64,000 nucleotides of DNA. Source: Streptomyces griseoviridis (GTDB taxonomy: Bacteria; Actinomycetota; Actinomycetes; Streptomycetales; Streptomycetaceae). Positions within the stretch are counted from its first letter, which is position 1, and every line of letters begins with the position of its first letter. Position numbers and translations under genes: made by a program. The stretch is from assembly GCA_014649155.1 (NCBI GenBank), contig BMSM01000010.1, positions 186,001 through 250,000 on the forward strand, given 5' to 3'. The notes under the pieces are model-generated. The model did no database searches and was not told the DNA's origin. It saw only the letters and a program-made list of their open reading frames with translations. Of this stretch, positions 17,358 to 25,291 are shown in pieces.

Positions 17358-18289
17358 GGGAGAAGTCCAGGGGAGGGGGGCGGGGGAGGAGTGCCGTCGG
17401 CGGTGCACCTGTCGCGAGTGTCGCCGTCCGCGTCCCGCCGGTCGTGCGGGCCGTCGTCGGCGGTCTGCCGGTCGTGCGGGCAGCCGGTGGCGGTCTGCCG
17501 GTCGTGCGGGCCGGCATCGGCCGACCGCCGGCCGTGGGCGCCGTCGTCGGCCGTCCGCCGGCCGTCGGCGTCCCGGGTGGCCACCGCCACCAGATACCCG
17601 GGCGGGACGAAACGCGTGCGCACCGTCACGGCCGCCGCACCGGCACCGGCCAGGGCGTGCAGCGCCGGCGCGCCGTAGAGCCTGCGCAGACTGATCAGCC
17701 CGTCGTGGACGTGCGGTCGGCCGCCGGTCAGCCAGAGCAGCGGCGCGACCGCGAGGTAGGCGGGATGCCGCCAGCCGTCGATGATCAGCAGCTGCCGCGC
17801 GACGCGGGTGCCCTCGCCCAGCAGCGCCACGACGCCCGGCGGGGACAGATGGTGCAGGGACATGGTCAGCACGGCGACGTCGAAGGCGCCGTCCGGGGCG
17901 TCGATCGCCGTCGCGTCCAGCACCACGGGCGTCACCCGGGGGTGCGCGCCCAGCGGACCGCGCCGCAGTGCCCCGACCACGCCGGGGTCGACGTCGCTCA
18001 CGGTGACCCGGGCGGTGGGGTGCCGGTCGACGAGGCGCCGCGCGAGCCCGCCCAGTCCCGCCCCGAGTTCGAGGATCTCCGGCGTGGCGACCCCGCGGAC
18101 CTGCTGGAGGGTCAGCCGGCAGAAGGAGCGGTAGCCGAGCGTCAGACGCTGGAAACGGTCCAGCCCGCGCAGCACCCGCCGCCCCTCGTCCGGGGTGTCG
18201 GGCCGGTCGAGGTATTCCACGCGGCTCGTCTCGAACCAGCGGTCCCAGCGGGGCGCGTCAGGGCCGCCGCGAGGCATGTCGGCGATCAT
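17354..18289 (-). CDS. Class I SAM-dependent methyltransferase with repetitive C-terminal tail
   Basis: The start is the ATG at 18289 behind CCGGAG (311 residues). The Rossmann core has motif I ILELGAGLGGLARRL, motif II VTVSDVDPG, and VAVLTMSLHHLSPPGV. After the last core strand (PPGYLVAVATR) the protein continues with six imperfect 10-residue repeats of the type GPHDRQTADD. These are encoded by 30-nt DNA repeats at about 17389-17573, and a proline tail follows. The tail is hydrophilic and probably disordered. It is the first gene of the operon with UbiA. Confidence 0.85.
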   Translation of the reverse strand: MIADMPRGGPDAPRWDRWFETSRVEYLDRPDTPDEGRRVLRGLDRFQRLTLGYRSFCRLTLQQVRGVATPEILELGAGLGGLARRLVDRHPTARVTVSDVDPGVVGALRRGPLGAHPRVTPVVLDATAIDAPDGAFDVAVLTMSLHHLSPPGVVALLGEGTRVARQLLIIDGWRHPAYLAVAPLLWLTGGRPHVHDGLISLRRLYGAPALHALAGAGAAAVTVRTRFVPPGYLVAVATRDADGRRTADDGAHGRRSADAGPHDRQTATGCPHDRQTADDGPHDRRDADGDTRDRCTADGTPPPPPSPGLLP

Positions 18290-18456
18290 CGGACTCCGGG
18301 TGAGGTGCGGACCGGGCCGCGGCCGTCGGTCACGGCGCGCGGCGTTCGCCGTCGACAACGACCGGCCCCCGCCTCCGGTAGCGGGCACGACGGGATCGCC
18401 CCGCCCTCTCCCGAAAGTCCCCTCTCCCGGAGTCCCCGCTGCCGGCCCGCCGCCGC

Positions 18457-18499
18457 ACGACGACCGGCCCGGCGCCGAGGGCGCCGGGCCGGTCGTCGT
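18457..18499 (-). terminator. Strong terminator of argG
   Basis: A 20-bp perfect stem (18457-18476 with 18480-18499) with a 3-base loop lies directly after the argG stop codon. There is no T-run, as is usual for Streptomyces. Confidence 0.85.
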
Positions 18500-18509
18500 C
18501 CGCGCGGGA

Positions 18510-19955
18510 TCAGTCGGTGCCGGACTCCATCGCGGCACGGTCCAGCATCTCGTCCTCGGCCGAGACCTCGCCACGCGAGGCGATGGCCTCGGCGCCGCCC
18601 TCCGGCATGGTGCCGATCAGACCGGTCGCGGCGGCCTGGGCCGCGCCGATGGCCGGGCTGGCCGTACCGATCAGACCGATGCCCGCGTACTGCTCCAGCT
18701 TGGCGCGGGAGTCGGCGATGTCCAGGTTGCGCATGGTGAGCTGGCCGATCCGGTCCACCGGGCCGAACGCCGAGTCCTCGGTACGCTCCATGGACAGCTT
18801 GTCCGGGTGGTAGCTGAACGCCGGGCCCGTGGTGTCGAGGATCGAGTAGTCCTCACCGCGCCGCAGCCGCAGGGTGACCTCGCCGGTGACGGCCGCGCCG
18901 ACCCAGCGCTGGAGCGACTCGCGCACCATCAGCGCCTGCGGGTCCAGCCAGCGGCCCTCGTACATCAGCCGGCCGAGGCGCCGTCCCTCGGTGTGGTAGT
19001 GCGCGAGGGTGTCCTCGTTGTGGATGGCGTTGACCAGCCGCTCGTAGGCCGCGTGCAGCAGCGCCATGCCCGGTGCCTCGTAGATGCCGCGGCTCTTGGC
19101 CTCGATGATCCGGTTCTCGATCTGGTCCGACATGCCCAGGCCGTGCCGCCCGCCGATGGCGTTGGCCTCCATCACCAGGTCGACGGCGGAGGCGAACTCC
19201 TTGCCGTTGACCGTCACCGGGCGGCCCTGCTCGAAGCCGATCGTCACGTCCTCGGTGGCGATCTCGACCTCGGGGTCCCAGAACCGCACGCCCATGATCG
19301 GCTCGACGGTCTCCACCCCGGTGTCGAGGTGCTCCAGGGTCTTCGCCTCGTGGGTGGCGCCCCAGATGTTGGCGTCGGTGGAGTACGCCTTCTCCGTGCT
19401 GTCCCGGTAGGGCAGGCCGTGGGCCTGGAGCCACTCCGACATCTCCTTGCGGCCGCCCAGCTCGGTCACGAAGTCCGCGTCCAGCCAGGGCTTGTAGATC
19501 CGCAGGTTGGGGTTGGCGAGCAGACCGTAGCGGTAGAACCGCTCGATGTCGTTGCCCTTGAAGGTCGACCCGTCGCCCCAGATCTGGACGTCGTCCTCCA
19601 GCATCGCCCGCACCAGCAGCGTGCCCGTGACGGCCCGGCCGAGCGGCGTGGTGTTGAAGTACGCCCGCCCGCCCGAGCGGATGTGGAACGCCCCGCACGC
19701 GAGCGCGGCCAGGCCCTCCTCGACGAGCGCCGCCCGGCAGTCGACCAGACGCGCGACCTCGGCGCCGTAGCTCTTGGCCCGGCCCGGCACCGAGGCGATG
19801 TCGGGCTCGTCGTACTGGCCGATGTCGGCGGTGTAGGTGCACGGGACGGCGCCCTTGTCACGCATCCAGGCGACCGCGACCGAGGTGTCGAGTCCGCCGG
19901 AGAAGGCGATGCCGACGCGCTCGCCGGTGGGGAGGGAAGTGAGGACCTTGGACAT
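18510..19955 (-). CDS. argG: Argininosuccinate synthase (long form)
   Basis: The enzyme ligates citrulline and aspartate with ATP in arginine biosynthesis. At 481 residues it belongs to the longer E. coli-like ArgG class rather than the 400-residue class. Visible motifs are the N-type ATP pyrophosphatase loop AFSGGLDTS (residues 17-25), YTADIGQYDEPD, the NTTPLGRAVTGT region, and GDGSTFKGNDIERFYRYG. The ATG at 19955 has almost no leader and no strong ribosome site. Two Arg-box-like palindromes lie directly upstream, so it is most likely ArgR-repressed. It is monocistronic, with its own terminator. Confidence 0.96.
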   Translation of the reverse strand: MSKVLTSLPTGERVGIAFSGGLDTSVAVAWMRDKGAVPCTYTADIGQYDEPDIASVPGRAKSYGAEVARLVDCRAALVEEGLAALACGAFHIRSGGRAYFNTTPLGRAVTGTLLVRAMLEDDVQIWGDGSTFKGNDIERFYRYGLLANPNLRIYKPWLDADFVTELGGRKEMSEWLQAHGLPYRDSTEKAYSTDANIWGATHEAKTLEHLDTGVETVEPIMGVRFWDPEVEIATEDVTIGFEQGRPVTVNGKEFASAVDLVMEANAIGGRHGLGMSDQIENRIIEAKSRGIYEAPGMALLHAAYERLVNAIHNEDTLAHYHTEGRRLGRLMYEGRWLDPQALMVRESLQRWVGAAVTGEVTLRLRRGEDYSILDTTGPAFSYHPDKLSMERTEDSAFGPVDRIGQLTMRNLDIADSRAKLEQYAGIGLIGTASPAIGAAQAAATGLIGTMPEGGAEAIASRGEVSAEDEMLDRAAMESGTD

Positions 19956-19957
19956 GG

Positions 19958-19991
19958 ATAAAGTATGCAGGACAATGTATGAACATGCAAA
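19958..19991. promoter_or_regulatory. ARG box (ArgR operator) at argG
   Basis: AATGTATGAACATGCAAA at 19974-19991 is a near-symmetric box. Read on the argG strand, its halves are TGCAT and ATACA around a 4-base centre, the ArgR consensus layout. A second half-box, TATGCA, lies at 19964-19969, one turn closer to argG. The site directly precedes the argG start. Confidence 0.75.
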
Positions 19992-20059
19992 GTCGCGCTG
20001 TTCGCGGCCGTGAGCCCCGGAGCACCGGCTTCGACGGTCCGCGGACAGCCCGCGTCCTC

Positions 20060-21202
20060 ATGATGCGTCCCTGGGCCCTGCCGGTGTCCCTGGTGCTGTG
20101 CGGCGCGGCCGTCGCGGCGTCCCCGTTCCGCGCGGGGGAGCCCGTACCGGGGGCGGCCGTCCTGCTGGCGTTCCTGCCGCTCGCCGCGGTCGCGTCCCCG
20201 CTGGTCCTCCCGCGGTCGTCCGGCCTTGCGCAGGCCCGGCGCCGCAGCGCGGCCGACGGCCGGCCGATCGTCTTCTGGCGGCCCGGCTGCGTGTACTGCC
20301 TGCGGCAGGGCGCCCGGCTGGGCCGTGACGCGCGCCGGCCGCACCGGGTGGACATCTGGCGCGACCCGGAGGGCGCCGCCGCGGTACGGGAGGCCGACGG
20401 CGGCGACGAGACGGTGCCGACGGTCCTGGCGGACGGCCGGACCCGCACCGACCCCGGCCCCGCGTGGGTGCGGGCGCTCTCGCGTCGCGCCTGGCCGCCG
20501 GGCGCCGCCTACCGCCGCCGCGCACTGCCTCTGGGTACCGCTGCCGCGCACTGCTTCCGTCCGGCGCGGCGGACGGCCGGACGGACGGAAGCAGGCCGGT
20601 CCCCTTCGGTCGTTCCTCAGCACAAGGGGGCCGTGCGGCCTTCCAGACCGGAAGGTGTGACGCCGGGGGAGGCGCCCGCCCTCCATGGTGCGCCATCCCG
20701 CCCGCGCCGTGACGAGAAGTACGGCCCGGCCACCGAAAGTGTTCATTCCGCCCGAACCGCCGCGTCCGGCGGGCGACTTGAGGTATCGGGGCCGGTGGAA
20801 GGGGCGGTTCCGGAGTCCGTCGCCGGTCCATTGTTCCGCAAGGGCGTGACCACGTTGAGCGTGACGGGTCCGGCGCACCATGCTGTCATGCACTCCCTCG
20901 GGGCGCCTCAGCACCGCCCCCGGAGCGCATTCCCTCCAGACCCCTCTTCACCTCCCAGGGAAGGTGCGATGAGAAGCAGGCAGGTGATGACCGTGGCCGT
21001 CCTGGCGGCGGTCCTCGCGTGGAGCACGGTGATGACCGTGCTGGGGCAACTCGCGGCCGTAGGCGCCCTGTTGCCCTCGCTCGGACTCCTGATCCAGCAG
21101 ATCGTCTCGGCGTTCGGCACGCCCGGGACCCGGCCCGGCACGCCGGCCACCGCGCCGGCGACGGCGACCGTGCCGGCCGGCAGTGAGGAGCCGACACGGT
21201 GA
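20060..21202 (+). CDS. Mycoredoxin/glutaredoxin-like membrane protein with run-on 3' end
   Basis: The recognisable part is residues 1-145 or so (MMRPWALP to DPGPAWVRAL). Two hydrophobic N-terminal segments are followed by a thioredoxin-fold core with a CxxC pair (WRPGCVYCLRQ), VDIWRDPEGA and the cis-Pro motif ETVPTVL. This matches actinobacterial mycoredoxin-like proteins, which reduce mycothiol mixed disulfides. Relatives stop soon after the WVRAL motif. Here no stop occurs in any frame before a strong hairpin at 20551-20594, and this frame stays open to 21202, the stop of the small gene at 20969. The true 3' end is therefore uncertain. No clear ribosome site precedes the ATG. Confidence 0.55.
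   Translation: MMRPWALPVSLVLCGAAVAASPFRAGEPVPGAAVLLAFLPLAAVASPLVLPRSSGLAQARRRSAADGRPIVFWRPGCVYCLRQGARLGRDARRPHRVDIWRDPEGAAAVREADGGDETVPTVLADGRTRTDPGPAWVRALSRRAWPPGAAYRRRALPLGTAAAHCFRPARRTAGRTEAGRSPSVVPQHKGAVRPSRPEGVTPGEAPALHGAPSRPRRDEKYGPATESVHSARTAASGGRLEVSGPVEGAVPESVAGPLFRKGVTTLSVTGPAHHAVMHSLGAPQHRPRSAFPPDPSSPPREGAMRSRQVMTVAVLAAVLAWSTVMTVLGQLAAVGALLPSLGLLIQQIVSAFGTPGTRPGTPATAPATATVPAGSEEPTR
20551..20594 (+). terminator. Terminator-like hairpin inside the mycoredoxin reading frame
   Basis: CTGCTTCCGTCCG (20551-20563) pairs perfectly with 20582-20594 over 13 bp. Its position just after the conserved end of the mycoredoxin domain suggests it is the natural terminator of that gene. Confidence 0.6.
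20969..21202 (+). CDS. Small single-pass membrane protein
   Basis: This 77-residue protein starts at an ATG preceded by GGGAAGGTGCG, a good ribosome site. It begins MRSRQVMTVAVLAAVLAWST, a probable membrane anchor or signal peptide, and has a second hydrophobic stretch (LLPSLGLLIQQIVSAF) and a Thr/Pro/Ala-rich tail. Its stop overlaps the GTG of the next gene (GTGA, 21199-21202), so it is translationally coupled to the XRE/sigma-4 regulator and likely works with it. The family is not recognised. Confidence 0.65.
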   Translation: MRSRQVMTVAVLAAVLAWSTVMTVLGQLAAVGALLPSLGLLIQQIVSAFGTPGTRPGTPATAPATATVPAGSEEPTR

Positions 21203-22092
21203 AGCCGTCCCAGACACCGGACCGGTCCGAGGGCGACCCTCCCGGACGCCGGGGCCGCCCGCCGGAGCCGATCTGCGAGACGGCCGGCGCCGCCCACCGG
21301 AGCTGGCTGGAGCCGGTCCGCAGCCGTCTCGAGGCCAGCGGCCTCACCCTCGACGACCTCGTGAGCCGCTCCGGTTACTCCAAGACCCGGCTCTCCGAAC
21401 TCCTGCGGGGCAAGGGCTACTACCCGGGCTGGGAGATCACCTACAGCGTGGTCCGGGCCCTGGACATCCCCGTCGGCCCGCTGCGCCGGCTGTGGACGGC
21501 GGCGGCGGTGGAGGCCAGGAAGGACACCGCCTGGATCAGGAGCCGGATCCTCGACGTCCAGCCGCCCGGCCCGGAGCACCAGCCCGTCGCGCACCTGGGG
21601 CTGACCCAGGCCATGTGGCGGCCCTACACCGCCTACGCGCAGGCGTTCCTCCAGACCGAACGCCGCGCCCGGCAGGTGGTCGCCGAGACCTTCGACATCC
21701 TCTGGCTCACCTGGGACGAGGCCACCGGCAGCCCCGACACCCCCCGCCACGCCTGGCAGCTGCTGCGCTCCCGGGTGCTCGCCCGCGCCCCCCGGCGCCC
21801 CGACGGGCGCCCCGACCTGCGGGCGGCGGCGTTCTCCACCGCCGTCCTCGCCGACCTCCCCGACCTCGCCGACCGCCTGGCCCGCGTCGACGTCCTCGCG
21901 CGCTTCTTCGACGCCATCGCGGGGCTGCCGCCGGACCAGATGGACGTCATCGTCCTGCGCTACCTGTGCGCCACCGACCCGGACGCCGTACCGGGTGTCG
22001 TCGGCCTGTCCCCGGCCGTCACCCACACCCTGGACCACCACGCCCGAGGGGCACTGGACCGGCTCCGCCCCGACTTCGACACCCAGGAGTGA
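21199..22092 (+). CDS. Regulator fusing an XRE-type HTH to a sigma-70 region 4-like domain
   Basis: The GTG start overlaps the preceding stop (297 residues). The N-terminal HTH is of the Cro/C1 type: SGLTLDDLVSRSGYSKTRLSELLRGKG at about 50-75. A helical middle follows. The C-terminal 120 residues resemble sigma region 4 with its lead-in: FFDAIAGLPPDQMDVIVLRYL, then VPGVVGLSPAVTHTLDHHARGALDRLRP. The family probably controls its own operon or a surface stress response. This is inferred only from the domains and the small membrane protein upstream. The next gene follows 10 bp later. Confidence 0.75.
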   Translation: MKPSQTPDRSEGDPPGRRGRPPEPICETAGAAHRSWLEPVRSRLEASGLTLDDLVSRSGYSKTRLSELLRGKGYYPGWEITYSVVRALDIPVGPLRRLWTAAAVEARKDTAWIRSRILDVQPPGPEHQPVAHLGLTQAMWRPYTAYAQAFLQTERRARQVVAETFDILWLTWDEATGSPDTPRHAWQLLRSRVLARAPRRPDGRPDLRAAAFSTAVLADLPDLADRLARVDVLARFFDAIAGLPPDQMDVIVLRYLCATDPDAVPGVVGLSPAVTHTLDHHARGALDRLRPDFDTQE

Positions 22093-22102
22093 TCCCCCCG
22101 CC

Positions 22103-23176
22103 ATGAGCACCGTCGACGACCTCCTCGCCCAGTCGCTGCTGCTGCACCGGCCCCAGGTCCCGTCCGACACCGTCCCCCACGACGACCTGGCCTACGCCGG
22201 CCTCGGCCTCGACGACCTGCCGCCCGGGGACGGCCACGGCACCGCCGCCGACGACGACGCCGCACAGAGCCTCGCCGCCCTGTGCGAGACGGTCGTCGCC
22301 CGCTGCACCCCCGACCAGCTCGCCGACTTCCTCACCGACCAGGTCCCCCAGCCGCGCGCCGCGTGGATCCTGGGCTGCGTCCTGCAGCTCGCCGGTGCCG
22401 AGGACGGCGCCCGGTTCTGGTGGCAGTACGCCGCCGGCGCCGACGACGCCCCCGCCTCCTACTGCCTGCACCTGCAGCACCTGGCCCGCGGCGACACCCA
22501 CGCCGCCGCCCTGTGGGGCGCCCAGGCCGGCGCCCGGGCCGCGCAGGACCCCGGCGCGGGTCCGGGTGACGACGACACTCCCGCGTACCGCCTGGTCACC
22601 GCCGACACCAGCATCTCCACGGTGCTGCGGGTCCTCAGCGGGCTGAGCCACGCGGTACCGCGGCGGCACACCCCCGAGGCCCGGGCGGTCATCGAGTTCG
22701 TGGCCGCGGCCGTCGCCATCGGCTACGACCACCACCCCGACCTGGAGATCCCCATGCCGGGCACGGGCTTCGCCGAACAACTCCAGATCATCGTCGCGGC
22801 GGCGTCCGCCCTGCACGACCGCGCCCTCGCCGTACGGCCGGACACCGGCGGGACGCTGCCCAACCGGCCCCCGCTGAAGCGGGCCACCGGACCCGCCCCC
22901 GCCCGGGACCGGACCCGGGGACCCGACCGGCTGCTGGTGGAGGTCACCACCGCCGACCACGAACCCGCCTCCGCCCACGTCTTCTTCAAGGAGGCGGTGG
23001 CCGTCTGCTGGGAGGCGGCCACCACCGCCGGCAGCGCCGACGGACGCGGTACCCGCATGGCCTACTACCTCAACCGCTTCCGCACCCGGGCCGCCCGCGC
23101 CCTGTCGCCCACCGCCTCCGCCACCGGCGCGGGTGCCCCGGCGGGCGCGAGCGCGGGGCAGCACCCCCACGCCTGA
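22103..23176 (+). CDS. Hypothetical alpha-helical protein in the XRE/sigma-4 operon
   Basis: The ATG at 22103 lies 10 bp past the regulator stop, behind GGAGTGATCC (357 residues). The protein is soluble and mostly helical, with TPR-like alternation in the middle (GARFWWQYAAGADDAPASYCLHLQHLARGD, then HAAALWGAQAGARAAQ) and an Ala/Gly-rich C-terminus. No catalytic motif is seen. Coupling with the regulator suggests a role as its accessory or target. The family is not recognised. Confidence 0.6.
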   Translation: MSTVDDLLAQSLLLHRPQVPSDTVPHDDLAYAGLGLDDLPPGDGHGTAADDDAAQSLAALCETVVARCTPDQLADFLTDQVPQPRAAWILGCVLQLAGAEDGARFWWQYAAGADDAPASYCLHLQHLARGDTHAAALWGAQAGARAAQDPGAGPGDDDTPAYRLVTADTSISTVLRVLSGLSHAVPRRHTPEARAVIEFVAAAVAIGYDHHPDLEIPMPGTGFAEQLQIIVAAASALHDRALAVRPDTGGTLPNRPPLKRATGPAPARDRTRGPDRLLVEVTTADHEPASAHVFFKEAVAVCWEAATTAGSADGRGTRMAYYLNRFRTRAARALSPTASATGAGAPAGASAGQHPHA

Positions 23177-23515
23177 GGACCACCGCGCGCGGCTCGACCG
23201 GTCCGTCCCCGGCCGCCAACTCCCCCCGCCACAAGGGCAGCTGACCGTCCCCGGCACGGTACGCGGGGTGCCGGCCCGCCGGGTACGGCACCCGGTTCCG
23301 CACGGCGGGGAACGGGACGGCCGGCCGCCGGAGGGCGCCAGGCCGGGGGAATCACCCGGTCACCGGCCCGGCGGGCGGGCAGGAGGACGGCGGCACCACC
23401 GGGACGGCCGCCCCGCACACCCACCCCGGCGGCACGACACGGCGGGCCCGGGTCGGGGCCGACACCGGACGGATGGGTACCGTGACCCAGCGCACCCCGA
23501 AAGGACCACCACGCC
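23177..23515. promoter_or_regulatory. Intergenic region ahead of dhaK
   Basis: This stretch of 339 bp is GC-rich and without convincing coding sequence. The dhaK ribosome site, AAAGGA, is near its end. TACCGT in GGGTACCGTGA may be part of a -10 element. Nothing else stands out. Confidence 0.4.
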
Positions 23516-24523
23516 GTGAACCATCTCTTCCTGCCGGTCGACGCGCCCGTGGACGCCGCTCTGCGTGGCTTCGCGCTGGCCCACCCCGGCCTAGTGAGCC
23601 TCCACGAGGACCCCCTCTACGTCACCGCCCGCGACCGCCACCCCGGACGCCGCGTGGGCCTGCTGTCCGGAGGCGGCTCCGGACACGAGCCCCTGCACGC
23701 CGGATTCGTCGGACGCGGCATGCTGGACGCCGCCGTCCCGGGCCGGGTCTTCGCCTCCCCGCACAACCGCCAGGTCTACGAGGCATCCCGTGCCGTCGCC
23801 GGCGGGGACGGCGTCCTGCACGTCGTCAAGAACTACACCGGCGACCGCATCAACTTCGGCATCGCCGCCGAGCGCCTGCGCGCCGACGGCATCCCCGTGC
23901 GCCGCGTCCTGGTCGACGACGACCTGGCCACCGACGACGCCGAGACCGCCACCGGCCGCCGTGGCACCGGCGCCACCGTCGTCGTGGAGAAACTCCTCGG
24001 CGGCGCGGCCGACGCCGGCCTGGGCCTGGACGAACTGGCCGAGGCCGGCGCCGCGTTCGCGGCGGCCTCGCGCAGCATCGCGGTCGCCGCCCGCGCCCAG
24101 ACCGCTCCGGGCCGGGGCGGCGAGGCGTTCGCGCTGGCCGACGGGGAGATCGAGTACGGCGTCGGCATCCACGGCGAGCGCGCCGCCCGCACCGTGCCCC
24201 GCCCGGACTTCGCCGACCTCGTCGACCGCATGACCCAGCAGGTCCTGGACGGCCTGCCCGACCCCGAGGACGCCGTCCTGCTGCTGGTCAACGGCCTCGG
24301 CGCGACCACCCTGCTGGAGCTGTACGCCATCCACGACCGGGTCCGCCACCAGCTCGACAAACGCGGTGTCCGCGTCGCCGGCCAGCTCGTCGGCACCTTC
24401 GTGCCCGCCCTCGACATGAGCGGTTTCTCGGTGACGGTGACCGCGCTCCGGGAGAACTGGCTCGACTGGTGGCACGCCCCCGCCCTGACCCCCGCCTTCC
24501 CCCTCTCGGAGACCGCCCGATGA
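23516..24523 (+). CDS. dhaK: Dihydroxyacetone kinase, substrate-binding subunit DhaK
   Basis: DhaK (335 residues, GTG start) holds dihydroxyacetone covalently through a His hemiaminal while DhaL supplies the phosphoryl group, feeding DHA into glycolysis. The motifs seen are LSGGGSGHEPLHAGFVG near 50-66, VKNYTGDRINFG, and the covalent-His site YGVGIHGE near 220. NGLGATTLLELY and the MSGFSVTV end are also present. The dhaL ATG overlaps its stop. No dhaM phosphocarrier gene follows, so the phosphoryl donor cannot be told from this locus. Confidence 0.93.
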   Translation: MNHLFLPVDAPVDAALRGFALAHPGLVSLHEDPLYVTARDRHPGRRVGLLSGGGSGHEPLHAGFVGRGMLDAAVPGRVFASPHNRQVYEASRAVAGGDGVLHVVKNYTGDRINFGIAAERLRADGIPVRRVLVDDDLATDDAETATGRRGTGATVVVEKLLGGAADAGLGLDELAEAGAAFAAASRSIAVAARAQTAPGRGGEAFALADGEIEYGVGIHGERAARTVPRPDFADLVDRMTQQVLDGLPDPEDAVLLLVNGLGATTLLELYAIHDRVRHQLDKRGVRVAGQLVGTFVPALDMSGFSVTVTALRENWLDWWHAPALTPAFPLSETAR

Positions 24524-25164
24524 CCGTGACCGTCGACCAGGAAAAGGTCCTGCGTATCTACGCGGAGGCCGCCCGCACCGCCCACGACCGGCTGACCGCG
24601 CTCGACCAGCTCTCCGGCGACGGCGACTTCGGCGACAACCTGTGCGCCGGGCTCGACGGTGTCGAGGCCCGTCTCGACGAGGGCTTCGACCAGGTGCCCT
24701 TCACGGTCGCGGCCCAGGTCTTCCTGGACGAGGTCGGCGGCACCAGCGGTCCCCTGATGGGCCTGCTGTTCCAGGAGATGGGCCGGGCCCTGGCCGCGCA
24801 CGGCGACGGCCCGGAGGGCTGGGCGGCCGGCGTGCGCGAGGGACTGGCCGCCATCCAGCGCGTCGGCGAGGCCGAGCCCGGTGACCGCACCCTGGTCGAC
24901 GCGCTGGTCCCCGCCCGCGACGCCCTCGACGCGGGCTCGGGCTTCGCGGACACCGCCCGCGCCTCCCTCGCCGGGGCCCGGGCCACCGCGGACATCAAGG
25001 CCCGCCGGGGCCGCGCCTCCTACCTCGGTGAACGCGCCCTCGGCGCTCCCGACCCCGGCGCGATCGGCGTCGCCCTGCTCTTCTGGTCCCTGGCACGGGC
25101 CGCCGAACCGGACACCGACCTGGGACCCGTCACCGCCGTACTGGACGACCCGGCCGCCGGCTGA
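24520..25164 (+). CDS. dhaL: Dihydroxyacetone kinase, nucleotide-binding subunit DhaL
   Basis: DhaL (214 residues) starts at an ATG overlapping the dhaK stop (ATGA). The signature LSGDGDFGDNLCAGLDG near 27-43 provides the Asp residues that hold the magnesium-nucleotide. GGTSGPLMGLLFQEM and TADIKARRGRASYLGERALGAPDPGA are the remaining conserved blocks. It transfers phosphate to DHA bound in DhaK. No DhaM lies nearby. Confidence 0.93.
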   Translation: MTVTVDQEKVLRIYAEAARTAHDRLTALDQLSGDGDFGDNLCAGLDGVEARLDEGFDQVPFTVAAQVFLDEVGGTSGPLMGLLFQEMGRALAAHGDGPEGWAAGVREGLAAIQRVGEAEPGDRTLVDALVPARDALDAGSGFADTARASLAGARATADIKARRGRASYLGERALGAPDPGAIGVALLFWSLARAAEPDTDLGPVTAVLDDPAAG

Positions 25165-25212
25165 GCGGCCCGCGTCCCGGCCCCGGCGCGCGCCGGGGCC
25201 GGAACCGGCGGA

Positions 25213-25229
25213 ATACCCCAGGGGGGTAT
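25213..25229. promoter_or_regulatory. CsoR-like palindromic operator
   Basis: ATACCCC and GGGGTAT flank a 3-base centre, giving a G-tract palindrome of the type bound by CsoR/RcnR-family copper or nickel repressors. It lies 62 bp upstream of the His-rich DUF4396 gene start, in promoter position. Confidence 0.65.
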
Positions 25230-25291
25230 ACGGTTGGAGTGGGTAAGACCCTCTTGGTGAGCCACACCGGACGGAAACGGGGACGCCGCTC

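Noticed and set aside
17410..17570. Regular 30-nt repeats suggesting a CRISPR array
   Set aside because: Repeats are contiguous, without unique spacers, and lie in the coding frame of the methyltransferase tail.
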